Positions 30,246 through 40,909 of a stretch of DNA of 64,000 nucleotides are shown piece by piece; within the stretch, counting starts at the first letter, position 1; each line of letters begins with the position of its first letter. The position numbers and the translations under genes are program-made. The notes beneath the pieces are model-generated. The model saw only the letters and a list, made by a program, of their open reading frames with translations, was not told the DNA's origin and did no database searches. Origin of the DNA: Aradus depressus (taxonomy: Eukaryota; Arthropoda; Insecta; Hemiptera; Aradidae); NCBI GenBank assembly GCA_963662175.1, contig OY759218.1, positions 12,144,001 through 12,208,000 on the forward strand, given 5' to 3'.

Positions 30246-30680
30246 TACGGGTAAAGTTAGATTAACGGTTAAACCTAGGATTACCCGGGTAAACCTAGTA
30301 GTACCCGCTGCCGCTTGGTTAAAGTTGGGTATACTAATAATGACAAGGCCATTAGTGGACGTATGTTCCACTATAAAGATTAGGTACTTATTAATTAGCT
30401 CGACCACACCTCAATTTCCATTGTTGTAAGCTGTCTAACAGCGATAATCATTCATCTGGGTACATAAATTCCTAGAACAAACATAAATCGAAATATTACA
30501 ACATTTGGGGGCGTATTTGTCGGCGTTCCGTCGGCGGGACGATATATCAGCCCCTCCCGTCGTTCCTATATTTGAAGTAGTACAGGTTCTAGCTTTAACA
30601 TATACTTTACCCGGGTAAAGCCCGAAACGTGAACTATTTCAATTATATTTCGGACTTTAACCAAGCGGCAATAGCGGTAA
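30246..30680. mobile_element. TIR element (TIR-B) with shared GC-rich core
   Basis: GCCGCTTGGTTAAAGT (30309-30324) faces ACTTTAACCAAGCGGC (30653-30668), each followed outward by GCGGGT/GCGGT. TTACCCGGGTAA palindromes occur near both ends (about 30280 and 30608). 30480-30600 is the inverted copy of the core of TIR-A. The outer limits are uncertain. Confidence 0.6.
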
Positions 30681-30721
30681 TTAATAGACAATTTGTGCAC
30701 TTATGTTCATATGAACTTTTT

Positions 30722-31245
30722 AATTCCCCAGCTCTACGATGTATAGGAGAAGTTATGTAATCGGTCAGAGGTTTTCACGGGAATTTTGTTTTTACGAACC
30801 TCCTGTCCAAAAATTAAAAAAAGAAAAACAAGATAAGTCCCGATAGAATCAATATATCGACACGAAATTTTATATGTGTATCCAGAACCCCCCAAAGACG
30901 ACACATATTGATTTTCATTCAAATCAGTCGAAAAGAAGGGGGGATCAGAGGAGGGGCTCAACACAAAAACATTGATAACTGCCTATGTAATGAATGTATC
31001 GACATGAAATTTTATATTTAAATTCAAAACCCAATTAGGGCAATACCTATTAATTTTCAGCGAAATCGATTGAAGGGAAGTAGGGGATCAGAGGAGAGGG
31101 CTCAAATGAAAAACCCTAACTGCCGATGTAATGTATGTATCAACACAAGTCTCTATGTAAATTAACTATTGATTTTTAGCCCAAAACTTAGTTGTTTAAT
31201 TTGTACTGGGGAAGTACTTTGCTGATGATTCACCTATGACTTTCT
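30722..31245 (+). mobile_element. ACTTCCCC repeat, full but decayed
   Basis: Left end ATTCCCCAGCTCTACGATGT with hairpin complement ATAGGAGAAGTTATG. Two and a half units, right end TTGTACTGGGGAAGTAC and weakened hairpin GATGATTCACC. Confidence 0.8.
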
Positions 31246-31659
31246 TTGAATCCCCGAGTAAGTTTCTATATATATTTTTTTTTTTTGAGTCATCTTGTGT
31301 AATGTACCTGAGAAAATTTTGAACAGTTCCATCCTTTTTTTCTTTTGAGTTGCAAAACATCAATGTGTTAGGTCCAGCCTAATTTGGATTAGCGGACCAA
31401 ATTTCAAAAGGTAGTCCAAAAAAAATTAACAAAATGCTGCTACTTAACGGAGAACAAACAAATGAAAAAAAAAATAATAAAAATAAACAAGAAGCCGGGA
31501 GTTGTTCAATAAAAAGAGTGAGAGATGAGGCTGGTTGGGAATGCGGTAGTTCTGGCGCCATCAGAGGATCAGATACTGTAATAGGGGTCCCTCGGTGGGG
31601 TTCTTGGAGTTCTTCACAGACTCTGGAGAACATGTTTAATATCGAATTAATCATGAGCT
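31246..31659. other. Unassigned
   Basis: Two opposite frames overlap at 31379-31664. Both are low-complexity and without domains. No gene called. Confidence 0.45.
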
Positions 31660-31915
31660 TCTAACACCAAAAATCATTCAAAAGACACATCTTGATCATT
31701 CAAAAGACACCTCTTGATCATTCAAAAGACACCTCTTCTAGGATTTCACAAGAAAAATGCGTCACTGGCAATGTACTTCCCCAGCATGAATTAATCAGGG
31801 GCTTCTAACACCAAAAATCATTCAAAAGACACCCCTTGATCATTCAAAAGACACATCTTGATCATTCAAAAAACACCTCTTGAAGGATTTCACAAGAAAA
31901 ATACGTCACTGTTCA
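31660..31915 (+). repeat. Nested tandem repeat (22 bp inside about 125 bp)
   Basis: GATCATTCAAAAGACACCTCTT occurs three times in each of two larger units (31660-31785 and 31795-31915) that both end GGATTTCACAAGAAAAATNCGTCACTG. The larger unit includes the right end of an ACTTCCCC repeat. Confidence 0.85.
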
Positions 31916-31982
31916 CCATTAAGTTTTTGCTCTACCTCTAAACCCAATAGGGATTTCTGAATCCTCATATTTTTGGGTAGAT

Positions 31983-32496
31983 AATAATAATAATTTTATT
32001 TCCGTTAAACCTAACATGGTGATAGGATACGTCATAAGAATTTATACATTCAGATAGCTTATAAATTAGATTTGTAACTATTTGAGTCTAACGCCAATAT
32101 GATTAGTAATAACAATACTATTTAAAAAAAAATTAAATTAATAAATAAATACTTAAAAATATATGAGTACAAAATTACTAATAATAATACAGAGATACAT
32201 TTATAATAAGTAGATCAATTTTTTGAAACTCTTCCGGAAGTCTCTTTTTCATTTAACTGATTATTTTGGATTTGTATTTAGTGTATAAGGGTAATAATTA
32301 AGGAACCTTATTGTATGTACCTCTGTAAATGCGACTGTTATAATAAACTCTTCTTCTTCTTCCGGAAGTGTCTTTTATCACAACGATGTTTCGGGACGTT
32401 CTTACGTCCCTTCATCAGGTTCCAATTTGCGAGATATAGAAAAGAGAAAGAAAAAAAATGTAACAATAACAAATATAAATAAATAATAAAAAAAAT
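31983..32496 (-). mobile_element. LINE-X 3' UTR, short insertion
   Basis: (TAA)n at 31983-31995 is the 3' tail. The following 500 bp align with the 3' UTR of the 7072-8552 copy. No RT sequence remains. Confidence 0.8.
32389..32418 (-). ncRNA. Hammerhead-like core in LINE-X 3' UTR
   Basis: Minus strand: CTGATGA, 7-bp stem GGGACGT/ACGTCCC, GAAA, then CATCGTTGTG. All conserved boxes present. Confidence 0.45.
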
Positions 32497-32832
32497 ACAT
32501 TCATTGCATCGGAAGTTATTAGGGTTTTTGGATTGAGCATCTTCTCTGATCCCTCTTCCCCTTTCGGCCGATTTCGTTGATATGTGCCGTTCTTATGAGA
32601 GATTGAATTTAAATATAAAGTTTATTGTCTATACATTCATTCATCAATAGTTACTGAGGTTTTTGAGTTAAGCTCACTCCCTGTTCCTCCCTCACCTTTG
32701 ACCGATTCCGCTGAAAAATAGGTACTGTCCTTATGGGGTTGTGAGTTTCAATATGAAATTCTATGTCGATACATTCATTACAACAATAGTTATTAGAGTT
32801 AAGCCTCCCTACGAATTCTCCCTTCCCTGGGT

Positions 32833-33384
32833 AATGTTTACATAAAGATCAGCAAATAAATTTGAGATACTGATGATGGGGACTCCATCCCGAAACGTCT
32901 CTATTTGCTTGGTTCTAAAAACGAAATAAATACATAGGAGAAAAATATAGCGGCTGAAAAATATATTATTATAAATTTCGAATCTCCTTATAGAACTAAA
33001 AAGTAAATATTTAGTACATTTTGTCGAATTTCTACTGTTCCTTTGTGAGATATGGGAATGGCTTTAGTATAGTTTTTGTTTGTTTTGGATAGAGTGTTTA
33101 TGCCCACAGCAGGAAAAAGGGGATTAGCGATAAGACTTATGGTTCCTGTCTCATGGCGCTAGAAATGGTGTCGTGGAAAACTTGTTTTCATAGCCGAAAT
33201 GTTCAGGGTTAACCTTGTTTTCTGACCTTATCAATATAAATGGGGCTTGTTGAACGAAAACTTCTTGCCCGGATCAATATAAATATATCCGATTCCTTCT
33301 TTTCAACAATGCTCTGTCAAGGCTGTGGATGTTAAATCAGCAATGCTTTCGTTTCATTGTTACACTCCTTTGTTAAAATGTCGT
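32833..33384. other. Unassigned, with one hammerhead-like motif
   Basis: Apart from 32870-32895 nothing is recognised. ATCAATATAAAT recurs within 33228-33290. Confidence 0.45.
32870..32895 (+). ncRNA. Hammerhead-like core
   Basis: CTGATGA, hairpin with GGG/CCC, GAAA, then CGTCTC. Confidence 0.4.
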
Positions 33385-33690
33385 TTTGAAACATTTAACA
33401 CGGAATTTCATGTTTTCCTACATCCTGATCCCAAAATTAAAAAAAAAAATTGTCTGTGTGTGTCTGAACATAACTCCGGATAAAAGTAATGTATCGACAC
33501 CCTCTACTGTCGACACCTTTTAATTTTCAGCGGAATCAGCCGAAGGGGAGGGGGATCAGAAGGGGCTCAACTCAAAAATCTTAATAACTGCCGATAAAAT
33601 TATTGTATTGACACAAAACTTAGTATAAGGATTGAGCAGTCAGTATGAAAGTCAAATACCTACTGATTTGAATGGTCACCCAGCTTTGTC
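33385..33690 (+). mobile_element. ACTTCCCC repeat, internal fragment
   Basis: GGAATTTCATGTTTTCC, A-run, TGTCTGTGTG, one unit and the start of the last (GACACAAAACTTAGTATAAG). Both ends missing. Confidence 0.75.
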
Positions 33691-33723
33691 TAAACAGACT
33701 AAATTGCAAGATCTACATTCTAG

Positions 33724-33830
33724 TAACAAAATGGTAGCAATACCGAAAGTACATACTCCCATATTTTATGTATATTTTGTGACAATATTTTTAAAAAACA
33801 TAGTTTTGTAAACGTAGTTTTTCTTTATTT
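33724..33830 (+). repeat. Penelope-like tail fragment
   Basis: AAAATGGTAGCAATACCGAA then ACTCCCATATTTTATGTATA: the 3' half of the core at 26508 without its CTGAAGA box, followed by the same tail. Confidence 0.5.
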
Positions 33831-34483
33831 TTTATCAGGTGTTTCACAATATGTTTGCAAAAAATGTTAAGTATCATATTCAGGGGATCTTCAAACATAA
33901 ACATTCGTTAAAAACTCGACCTCGGAATTTCGCCCAAAGAAACAAGAAGGGTTTTGGAACAAAAAATAAAAAATCTTGATGTTTTCTAATCCTTCCGCGG
34001 GCCGTATCCATACCTGCGCTGTATCGTAACATTTACTGTCTCAGAAGTTTGTTAAGTGGGCGCCTACTGTCTGTCGGTACTGTAGTTGTTCCCTGAAAGT
34101 CCTCAGATACATACAATCATTGTTCCCTCTCTGTCCTATGTATACATCTTGACAAGACCTACACAGACTTCTGGTTGTCACTTGTAATTTGAATATACGG
34201 CCAGATAGAGGCTTCGGCGCCACTGCCACATCTCATACCCTAATAAATGGTATTCATTACCCTCAAACTTTTTAACACCTTTTTTTTTTTTTCTTGGGGA
34301 ACCCAAAAACAAACATAACCTCACATAATTGCCCCACCTTCTAAACACTCTTCTAAAACTCACTTTTTCTAGACTCCTTTACGTCAACACTAACTCTAAC
34401 CCATATTAAACAATTATACATGTCTTCATTTTTTTTTCTTCTTCAGTTTTTTTAAGAACCATTAGATCATATTTTTGAAATAA
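33831..34483. other. Mostly unassigned
   Basis: R3-like phrase at 33905-33925 and a T-run at 34279-34290. The only possible coding trace is the fragment at 34041-34229. Confidence 0.45.
34041..34229 (-). pseudogene. Possible Penelope-like GIY-YIG endonuclease fragment
   Basis: The minus-strand frame contains GRIFKLQ, CRSCQDVYIGQRGN and RTFREQLQ. These resemble G-I-Y, the C-x-x-C-K/D-V-Y-I-G-Q-T-G-R core and R-T-F-x-x-R-x-x-E-H/Q of Penelope endonucleases. Spacing is off, the catalytic arginine region is disturbed and the rest of the protein is absent. A chance match is possible. Confidence 0.35.
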
Positions 34484-34575
34484 AAAAAAGTCCTCGGTGA
34501 GTCACCGGCAATGTGCGACTTAATCAAATAAGTTTTCGGTTGAAAATCATTAGGAGTCTCACTTTCGATGCACTT
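34484..34575 (-). repeat. ACTTCCCC repeat, right-end remnant
   Basis: CCTCGGTGAGTCACCGGCAA hairpin followed by a damaged end (TGCGACTTAATCAAA). Confidence 0.6.
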
Positions 34576-34905
34576 TAAAGCCCAGAGCTTTGTTCGTGAG
34601 ATGAGGATTGATAACTCATTTTCTTCTCCTACACCTTCCCTCACTTCTGAGCTTCATGCTTGAGCTATCAGTAGAGAAAGAGGATTCAGACAACAAACAG
34701 GAGAGCTTTGGTCAATTCTAGCAAGGAATTTGGATGATTTTTAAAGCCCAGAGGTTTGTTCGTGAAATGAGGATTGAAAACACATTTTCTTTTCCTACAT
34801 CTTCCACACTTCTGCGCTTCTTGCTTGAGCTTTGAGTAGGGAATATCAATTGAGACAATAAAAATAGGGAGTTGTGGACTAATCGATTAGGATAAGCTTT
34901 AAAGA
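34574..34905 (+). repeat. 166-bp tandem duplication
   Basis: TTTAAAGCCCAGAG starts at 34574 and 34740. The units share GTTCGTGA-ATGAGGATTGA, CATTTTCTT-TCCTACA and CTTGAGCT, at moderate divergence. Confidence 0.8.
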
Positions 34906-35504
34906 AGAAGAAGTTCCGTTGCGGTCGAGTATTTGCCATTTTTCCTTCTGCTTTCTTCCACTTTCCTATGATCATGCAGAGGGAATTCGGGTCGTCTTAG
35001 GGAACAAGGAAGTTTTCAGGCCTACCTTTCCAGGATGTTGGAGACAGTTTAAAACGAGGCTTGTCCGTGAGATGTAGAGCAGGTGGGAGGCCCAGGTAGG
35101 TAGTTAGTATGTAGGCTTGTCCTCCAGAGGGTAACAGCCAAAACGTGACCACACTTTCCCAGACCAAGTCCCTCATCTTCCCACTCGGTGAATAATAATT
35201 CCTTTGCGCCTTTCCACTCTGTTCTTTGTCTCTTGATATCCATTTCTCACGCGCTGTAACAATTACCAACACTTTCAACCTTCCGGTAGTCAGGGTTGTC
35301 ACCTGTTGTTTGCCAGACCAGGTTCTGAAGACTCCACTATCCGACAGGGTACAAGACAAGAAGGATATCGGAACAGCTCATTGATACAAACTTTCATTCT
35401 CATGATTCCAATCACTTTTATTCATTTTAAAACTCTCAGGTTCAAGGAAAATTCTTCGAGAAAGTCCGACAGGAACACTCCAGAGCTTTCTGAAGTTAAT
35501 TATT
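34906..35504. other. Unassigned, relatively GC-rich
   Basis: Overlapping minus-strand frames at 34997-35359 and a plus-strand frame from 35306 have no recognisable domain. The latter runs into SINE sequence. No gene supported. Confidence 0.4.
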
Positions 35505-35722
35505 GTGACTCATGCCCGGGCTTTAACTTCGAGCTTATATCGCCTACTACCAGAGCGCTCTTTCGTCGCTCTGGTGAACATAAGCTCGATTTTACTATGG
35601 AGTCCTTAATTTTGCCTACCCTAAATTTTTATTCACCTGGGGAGGAAGCCTCGGTCGGGTTTCGAAACCGCGATCTTGAGCTCAGTAAGCAAGCACGCAT
35701 ACCACTGAGCTACTGGCGCCCT
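35505..35722 (-). mobile_element. SINE-1, minus copy with central deletion
   Basis: Tail and head are both present: CATGCCCGGGCTTTAA, GAGCGCTCTTTCGTCGCTCT, then GGTTTCGAAACCG-type B box and CACTGAGCTACTGGCGCCCT. The GCCGTCCTTCGG block is deleted. Confidence 0.85.
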
Positions 35723-35803
35723 GAAGTTCAGTCATCAACTTTGAACTAGATAGCTATCATCTCATTGAACAAAAAATCTCATAACTGTCTCACGGCTGTT
35801 TTC

Positions 35804-36055
35804 GAGGGCGCCGAGAGGAGCGTGCTTGCCCACTGATCTCAAGATCGCGGTTTCGAAACCCGGCCGAAAAAGACCTTGAGCACGCCGTCCTTCGGTTGGG
35901 ACGTTAAGTAATTGTCCCGAGCCTGTATGTTGTCAGCTACTCGTTATAGTTTCCTATTTTCGGTAAATAAACCAGGGTAGGCAACATTTTGAGTCAGAAT
36001 ACAGTCCACCAGTGTGATGAAGGAGCGCTCTGGTAGTAGGCGGTATGACCTTATA
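35804..36055 (+). mobile_element. SINE-1, plus copy
   Basis: GAGGGCGCC head with the A box partly deleted, intact B box (GGTTTCGAAACCC), CACGCCGTCCTTCGG block and GCGCTCTGGTAGTAGGCGGT tail. It faces the previous copy head to head, about 80 bp away. Confidence 0.85.
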
Positions 36056-36610
36056 ACAAAAACAAATAAACTTTTTGAAATATTGTCTATTTTACAAAGA
36101 AATTTATACATAAACTACCGAAGATTTAGTTGCGAGGTTGTCCGATGTATTTGTCCTCGTTTCTCAACTACGTAGAGTAGACGTTCCATCGCCGTCCTTA
36201 ACTCTTGTACTGCTTCGTATTCTAAACCTCTAAAGCTCTCTTGCGCCGAAAATGGGAGTTATCAGCAAACTCCTATAGAAGCTTACATCCAAAAATTTCC
36301 ATCATTCCCCAAGCTTCACGTAGAAACTCAAACTTAGTTGTCAAAGACCTAATTCGAATTCATGTGACATCTTTATATTTTTTACTGAAAGTTTCATAAA
36401 ACTCAGTTCGGATTCAAAATACCAGTTATCTTGATGTCTCAGTGTACCGGATGAGAATTTTGATGCAATTTAAACAGTAAAACCCACACTTACCCACTTA
36501 CTGCATAACAAACTATTACGCTATGGGAATATTTTATAAATATTTTTTAGAAAGTTTTCAAAATATTTTTGTTTATACAAGTACAGCAGTTTCTACATTT
36601 TAAATAATTA
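36056..36610. other. Unassigned; fold-back arm trace
   Basis: ACTTTTTGAAATATTGTCTA (36070-36089) resembles an arm of the miniature fold-back at 14554. No gene. Confidence 0.4.
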
Positions 36611-36785
36611 AATGAAAATATATGTGATGTGGCCATAACAGGACTTGCTTATACCAAACACGTTTTTACAGATCTCTCCCTCCCCTCTCTCAAAATCATT
36701 TCATATAAAATTATTTTGAGGGGGGGGGGGGGGGGAGGAGAGTAATTTGTAAAAAAGTGTTTGGTATAAGATAGTTCTGCCTATT
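36611..36785. repeat. R2 fold-back repeat with G-run
   Basis: GGACTTGCTTATACCAAACA at about 36642 is complementary to AAGTGTTTGGTATAAGATAG at about 36755. CTCCCTCCCC faces a G-run (36720-36735). Halves of the same unit recur at 13341, 16290, 19350, 49660, 52090-52310 and 56900. Confidence 0.6.
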
Positions 36786-37054
36786 TATTTTTTTCTTTAT
36801 TTTGAATCCTTTTTAATAACAACTTACAATAATTAAAAAATATTTTAAAATTTGTTGCTATGCGTTGAAAGTTAAACATTACTTTGAAATATTTCCTATG
36901 GAAAGTTATTGTACATTTTTGGAGCGCTGTAACTTTGTTTGTATTGGTCATATCTCAAATGTCAGGACACTCAAGTAATTGGAAATAATAAGGACTAACC
37001 ATTCCCGCTCAAATTAAAAAGAGTATTTAGTAATAAATCGGCTTCTCAAGAAAG

Positions 37055-37344
37055 CGTGTAGTTGGCAAGTGTTGGTGACATCCTTAAAGTCTCATGTGAG
37101 ATAGTCTTAACCATCGCCGACCACCTTCTAGCGATCGACTCGTTTTTAGTTGGCTTTAACCACTAAAAATAGTTCGTTTGGAAAGGCTCCTGAGGAAGGC
37201 GTATGGTTGGCAAGTGTTAGTGTTATCCTTTAAGTCTCATGTGAGATAGCCTTAACCATCGCCGACCACCTTCTAGCGATCGACTCGTTTCTAGTTGGCT
37301 TTAATCACTAAAAATAGTCCGTTTGGAAAGGCTCCTGTGGGAGG
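37055..37344 (+). repeat. 145-bp tandem duplication
   Basis: Units begin near 37055 and 37200. They share GTTGGCAAGTGTT, AAGTCTCATGTGAGATAG, CTTAACCATCGCCGACCACC and CTAGTTGGCTTTAA-CACTAAAAATAG with about a dozen differences. Confidence 0.9.
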
Positions 37345-38012
37345 CGTATTAGGCGGGACCCAACCACCGCTCTGAAGCTTTTCTCAGTGAATTTTCTCTC
37401 AGTTTTTATTTTTCTAAGTCTTTAGGGCTGAGAGCTATATAATGATATTTCACTCAACTTTTTTTCTTCATCATAGACTTCAAATATCCTCTATATAATA
37501 GACCCTTTTTGATTCGTCTCATACCTATGCGGAATTTGTTTTTATTCATATATAATGACCAGTGGCGTAGGTGGAATTTCAAAATGAGGGGGCGGAACTG
37601 AAAGTTCGAGTGTTCTGGAACCCCACAGAATGAATATGGATGCAAGGGGGGGGGGGGGGGGAGGGGATGGGGGGAGCAGGGGATTTCCGCCGGAGTTTGG
37701 CAAAGAGTTAGTACTTCCGGTGGGGGGAAGAGGGAGGTGGGGGCGACCGACAAAAGAATATCTGCATATAGAGAGTTCGCCTGCCCGGAGGGCGTAGCCT
37801 CAAGCTCCTAAGGGGCATAAGACATTTTTGATGCCATTTTATGCACTAAGAATAAATTAACGAATAGAAGTAATTAATTAATTACCTACTAAATTAATTT
37901 ATATTATAAATCTAAACACAAGATTACTATTGTATGGGCGATAAGAACTAATCTTGATGTTGATGATACTTGAGAAAATTCAGTTTATTCGTTACTTGAG
38001 ACCATTCTGTGT
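37345..38012. other. Unassigned; lone hAT-type end and G-run
   Basis: CAGTGGCGTAGGTGG at 37560-37574 looks like a hAT end, but no partner was found. A G-run sits at about 37647-37661. Confidence 0.4.
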
Positions 38013-38820
38013 TACTTCCCCAGCTAAACGAAGTCGATCGATCAGAAATTCGATGCAGGATTCTATGTTTTCCGACCTCCAGATAGCAAAAAAGAAAAAA
38101 AAATGTCTGTGTGTCTGGGAACGCGATAACTACCGATAGAATGAACATATCGATACGAGTTTTTATTTGTGAATCCAGAACCCTCTAAGGACGAAATCTA
38201 TTCATTTTCAGCCAAATCGGCCAAAGAAAAGGGGGGATCAGAGGAGAGGCCTATCTCAAAAACTCTAATAACGACAAAACTCAAAAACAGTTATTGTAAT
38301 GAATATATTGGTTGCTAAGAGGTAGCGTGCTAGCCTACTAAATCACGGGTTCGAAACTCAGTAAAGCACGCCGTCCTCCGGATGGGACGTTAAGCGTTGG
38401 TTCTGAGCCTGTGCGATGTCAGATACTCTTTAAAAGACACCTCCCTATCTTAGGTAACTATCCCTGGGTAGGCAAAATTAGGACTCCCTCAGTAGAGTCG
38501 AGCTCATGTCCTCCAGAGCGACGAAAGAATGCTCTGGTCGTAGGCGATATAATAGTAATTAAAGCCCGGACATGAGTCATAATAACTAATGAATGTATCG
38601 ACACAAAATATCAAAACCCAATAAGGTCGACAATTATTAATTTTTGGAGGAATCCCGAACTGTCGATGTAATGAATTTATCGACGCAAAATTTAGTATGA
38701 AGATTTAGGAGCCTCTATGTATGTCAACTATTGGATATTAGCGAAGAAGGTCGACTCGAAGGGCGAGCGAAAAATTAATAGATTCATTCATTATGGGGAA
38801 GTACATTGCCAGCGACATTT
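38013..38820 (+). mobile_element. ACTTCCCC repeat interrupted by SINE-1
   Basis: Left end ACTTCCCCAGCTAAACGAAG (its hairpin complement deleted), internal units, the SINE at 38312-38582, final unit, and right end TTCATTATGGGGAAGTACAT with a decayed hairpin. Confidence 0.85.
38312..38582 (+). mobile_element. SINE-1 inside an ACTTCCCC repeat
   Basis: A-box region damaged. B box CGGGTTCGAAACTC, GCCGTCCTCCGGATGGGACG, GAGTCGAGCTCATGTCC and CATGAGTCATAATAACTAA tail. GTAATGAATATATTG before and TAATGAATGTATCG after could be the duplicated target. Confidence 0.85.
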
Positions 38821-39410
38821 TTTCTCCTAATTGAGTCCCTTCAGGCTTCTAATCAATAAGTAATATTATTCATCATCAGTTTTCTGAATTTTAATCAATT
38901 TTTATTTATTTTTATTTTTCACTTTGTTGGGTGTGTTAATATAATTTGAATTGCAAATGATAACTATCACAAATTCTTTATAAAGTAATCTGATTAGAGA
39001 GATCTTGATTGGAATAAAAAAAAATACCGATTTCGAATTTAAATGTTTTGTAATTTTTAAACTGCAATCAGACATCTCTGAATCAAATGTTGACATATCT
39101 ACTAAAAATATCGAGAATATATAAATAATATAATAAGAAATAAAGCTGTGGAACTGTTTCTATGGAACTTTGTTTTATTATATATTTTATACAAATGTTG
39201 ACACAATAAATTATAACATTTGAGGAAACTTATGGAATGTTATGTTTAGTGGGACGAAAGCTTTCCAATGGCATCTCCATCTTCTAGCTCAAAGGAGCTT
39301 TTCCTATTGAACTTGCATTTTGCTGCCATAAAGTCCGTCTAGTAAAAATAACAAGAATATATAAAAATAATCTAATATGAGATATATAGATACAAGAGTT
39401 ATGGAAGTAT
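38821..39410. other. Unassigned AT-rich
   Basis: No frame or repeat end recognised. Confidence 0.5.
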
Positions 39411-39469
39411 CAGTGGCGGATCTACCGCTTATGAGGCTTAAGTCTCAGGCCCCTAAAGCCGATGGGGAT

Positions 39470-39682
39470 AAATTCATTACAATTAGGGTTTTTATGTTAA
39501 GCCTCCCACCCAATCCCCCCTCCCCTTTGGTCGATGTGGCTGAAAAACAATAGGTTTCGTCCTTATATGGTTCTGGATTCACATGTAATATTTCTTGTTG
39601 ATATATGCATTCTATCGGGAGTTAGAGCGTTCAAAGCACACAGAAATTTATTTTCATATTTGGAATCTAGAGCTCGGAAAAC
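39470..39682 (-). repeat. ACTTCCCC repeat fragment inside hAT element
   Basis: Reverse units ending GAATCTAGAGCTCGGAAAAC. It resumes after the LINE at about 40447 as GGAGGTCGGAAAAGATGAAA, so TCGGAAAA is duplicated around the LINE. Confidence 0.75.
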
Positions 39683-40440
39683 AATCAAGTCCGCTACCTT
39701 GGATTCTATCTAGGCTGACGACTGACATGGAACCCCACAAGAATAAAACGACAGGAGCTGAGCAGACGGTTTGGCCTGCTCTACCGACTGCTCAGCAGAC
39801 AATCCACACTTTCTATTGAAAACAAACTGACCATTTACAAGGCAATAATAAAACCTATATGGACCTACGGACTTGAATTATGGAGTTCTGCTAAGCCATC
39901 TAACGTCAAGCATATCCAGTCCTTCCAGTCCAAAGTCTTAAGAACAATTGTTGATGCACCCTTCTATGTTTCCAATCTTACCCTCCATATTGACTTAAAA
40001 ATTCCTTTTGTTATTGGCCTCATCAAGTCCCACTTCTCCGAATTCCACAGTAACTTTTCTTCCCATGCCAATGCAGTTGCTCGACTCTTGTCATCCCATT
40101 GCCATCCAGATAATCCCCCCGAAGACTGAGGCGGCGCTGGCCGAGAGACCTGCTACTATAATTTAGCAAAAATATTTAGGGAGTGCTGGTGGTGACCAGG
40201 TTCTCCCCTCATGTACTTCTATCATCTTCAACTCTCCTTTCCTTCATGGCCTACCTCCACTGCAGGGCAGTGACTGGCTGGGCGAGCGACCCGCGGCCTT
40301 CCCTCTCTCCAATAAGTTGGAGAGATCGGGATGGGGTATATATATCAAATAAATAAAAAAAAAATATATATATATATTTTCCAATTGTGTCATCAAATTT
40401 ACATATTCAAAATAAATAAATTAAATAAAGATTCCAAAAA
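39683..40440 (+). pseudogene. LINE-J RT C-terminus and 3' UTR, longest copy
   Basis: One frame from 39688 to a stop at 40129 with a single internal TGA. It reads VRYLGFYLG (stop) RLTWNP, RQELSRRFGLLYRLLSRQ, IENKLTIYKAIIKPIWTYGL, ELWSSAKPSN, IQSFQSKVLRTIVDAPFYVS, LHIDLKIPFVI, ending SSHCHPDNPPED. This is the Jockey-clade ORF2 region following the RT core. The 3' UTR has the GGCGGCGCTGGCCGAGAGAC block and a TATATATATC/AAATAAATAAA end. It is 5'-truncated and inactive but little decayed. Confidence 0.88.
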
Positions 40441-40909
40441 TTTAATAAAGGAGGTCGGAAAAGATGAAATTCAGGTAACCAGCATTTAAGAAAAAAGTCA
40501 ATTCTTGCCCTGCCCTATCTAACGTCATCCAAAATGTTTTCCTCAACAAATTTCTGGAGGGGGGATCCTCCTTCAAATGAAAAGGTTCAGAGTGCCCAAA
40601 AGTGTAGATCCGCCACTGGGAAGTACACTGGTGCACTTGTTTCAAATCTAAGTGGAACGACACCCGTGGGACTCATACATTGCCTGAGACGGGCTCTGAG
40701 GCACTTTGAAAGAGAGGAGCAGATGGTTGGGTTGAACAGAAGGAGTTCACCTGAGTCTCTAGCCTAATGTGTTGGACACACGCGGACCTAGGTCGGGGAG
40801 TGGTGCACGCTATGTCTGCTGCCCACCGCAGCTCCAGATGGAGTCACATTAGCAGACAAGCCGTTAGTTCAGACAACCTGCAGGGCAGCGTCCAGTCTTC
40901 CAAACAAAA

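Larger units (their letters stand above)
31757..32832 (-). mobile_element. ACTTCCCC repeat, reverse copy split by LINE-X
   Basis: GCAATGTACTTCCCCAGCAT at 31770-31789 marks the right end. Internal sequence stops at 31982 and resumes at 32497 with TACATTCATTGCATCGGAAG. Three units follow to 32832. Left hairpin missing. Confidence 0.8.
39411..40618. mobile_element. hAT-like element 2 with 8-bp TSD and nested cargo
   Basis: Ends CAGTGGCGGATCTACCGC and, in reverse, CAGTGGCGGATCTACAC. Target duplication GGAAGTAT / GGAAGTAC (39403-39410, 40619-40626), 8 bp with one difference, as expected for hAT. No transposase frame. Inside are an ACTTCCCC fragment and, within that, a LINE-J copy. Confidence 0.85.

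Noticed and set aside
31660..31915. CRISPR-like array (repeat of 22 bp with spacers)
   Set aside because: The intervals between repeats are not unique spacers and the genome is eukaryotic. It is a nested tandem duplication.
35306..35749. 147-codon plus-strand frame
   Set aside because: Its second half is antisense to a SINE-1 copy and the first half has no domain.
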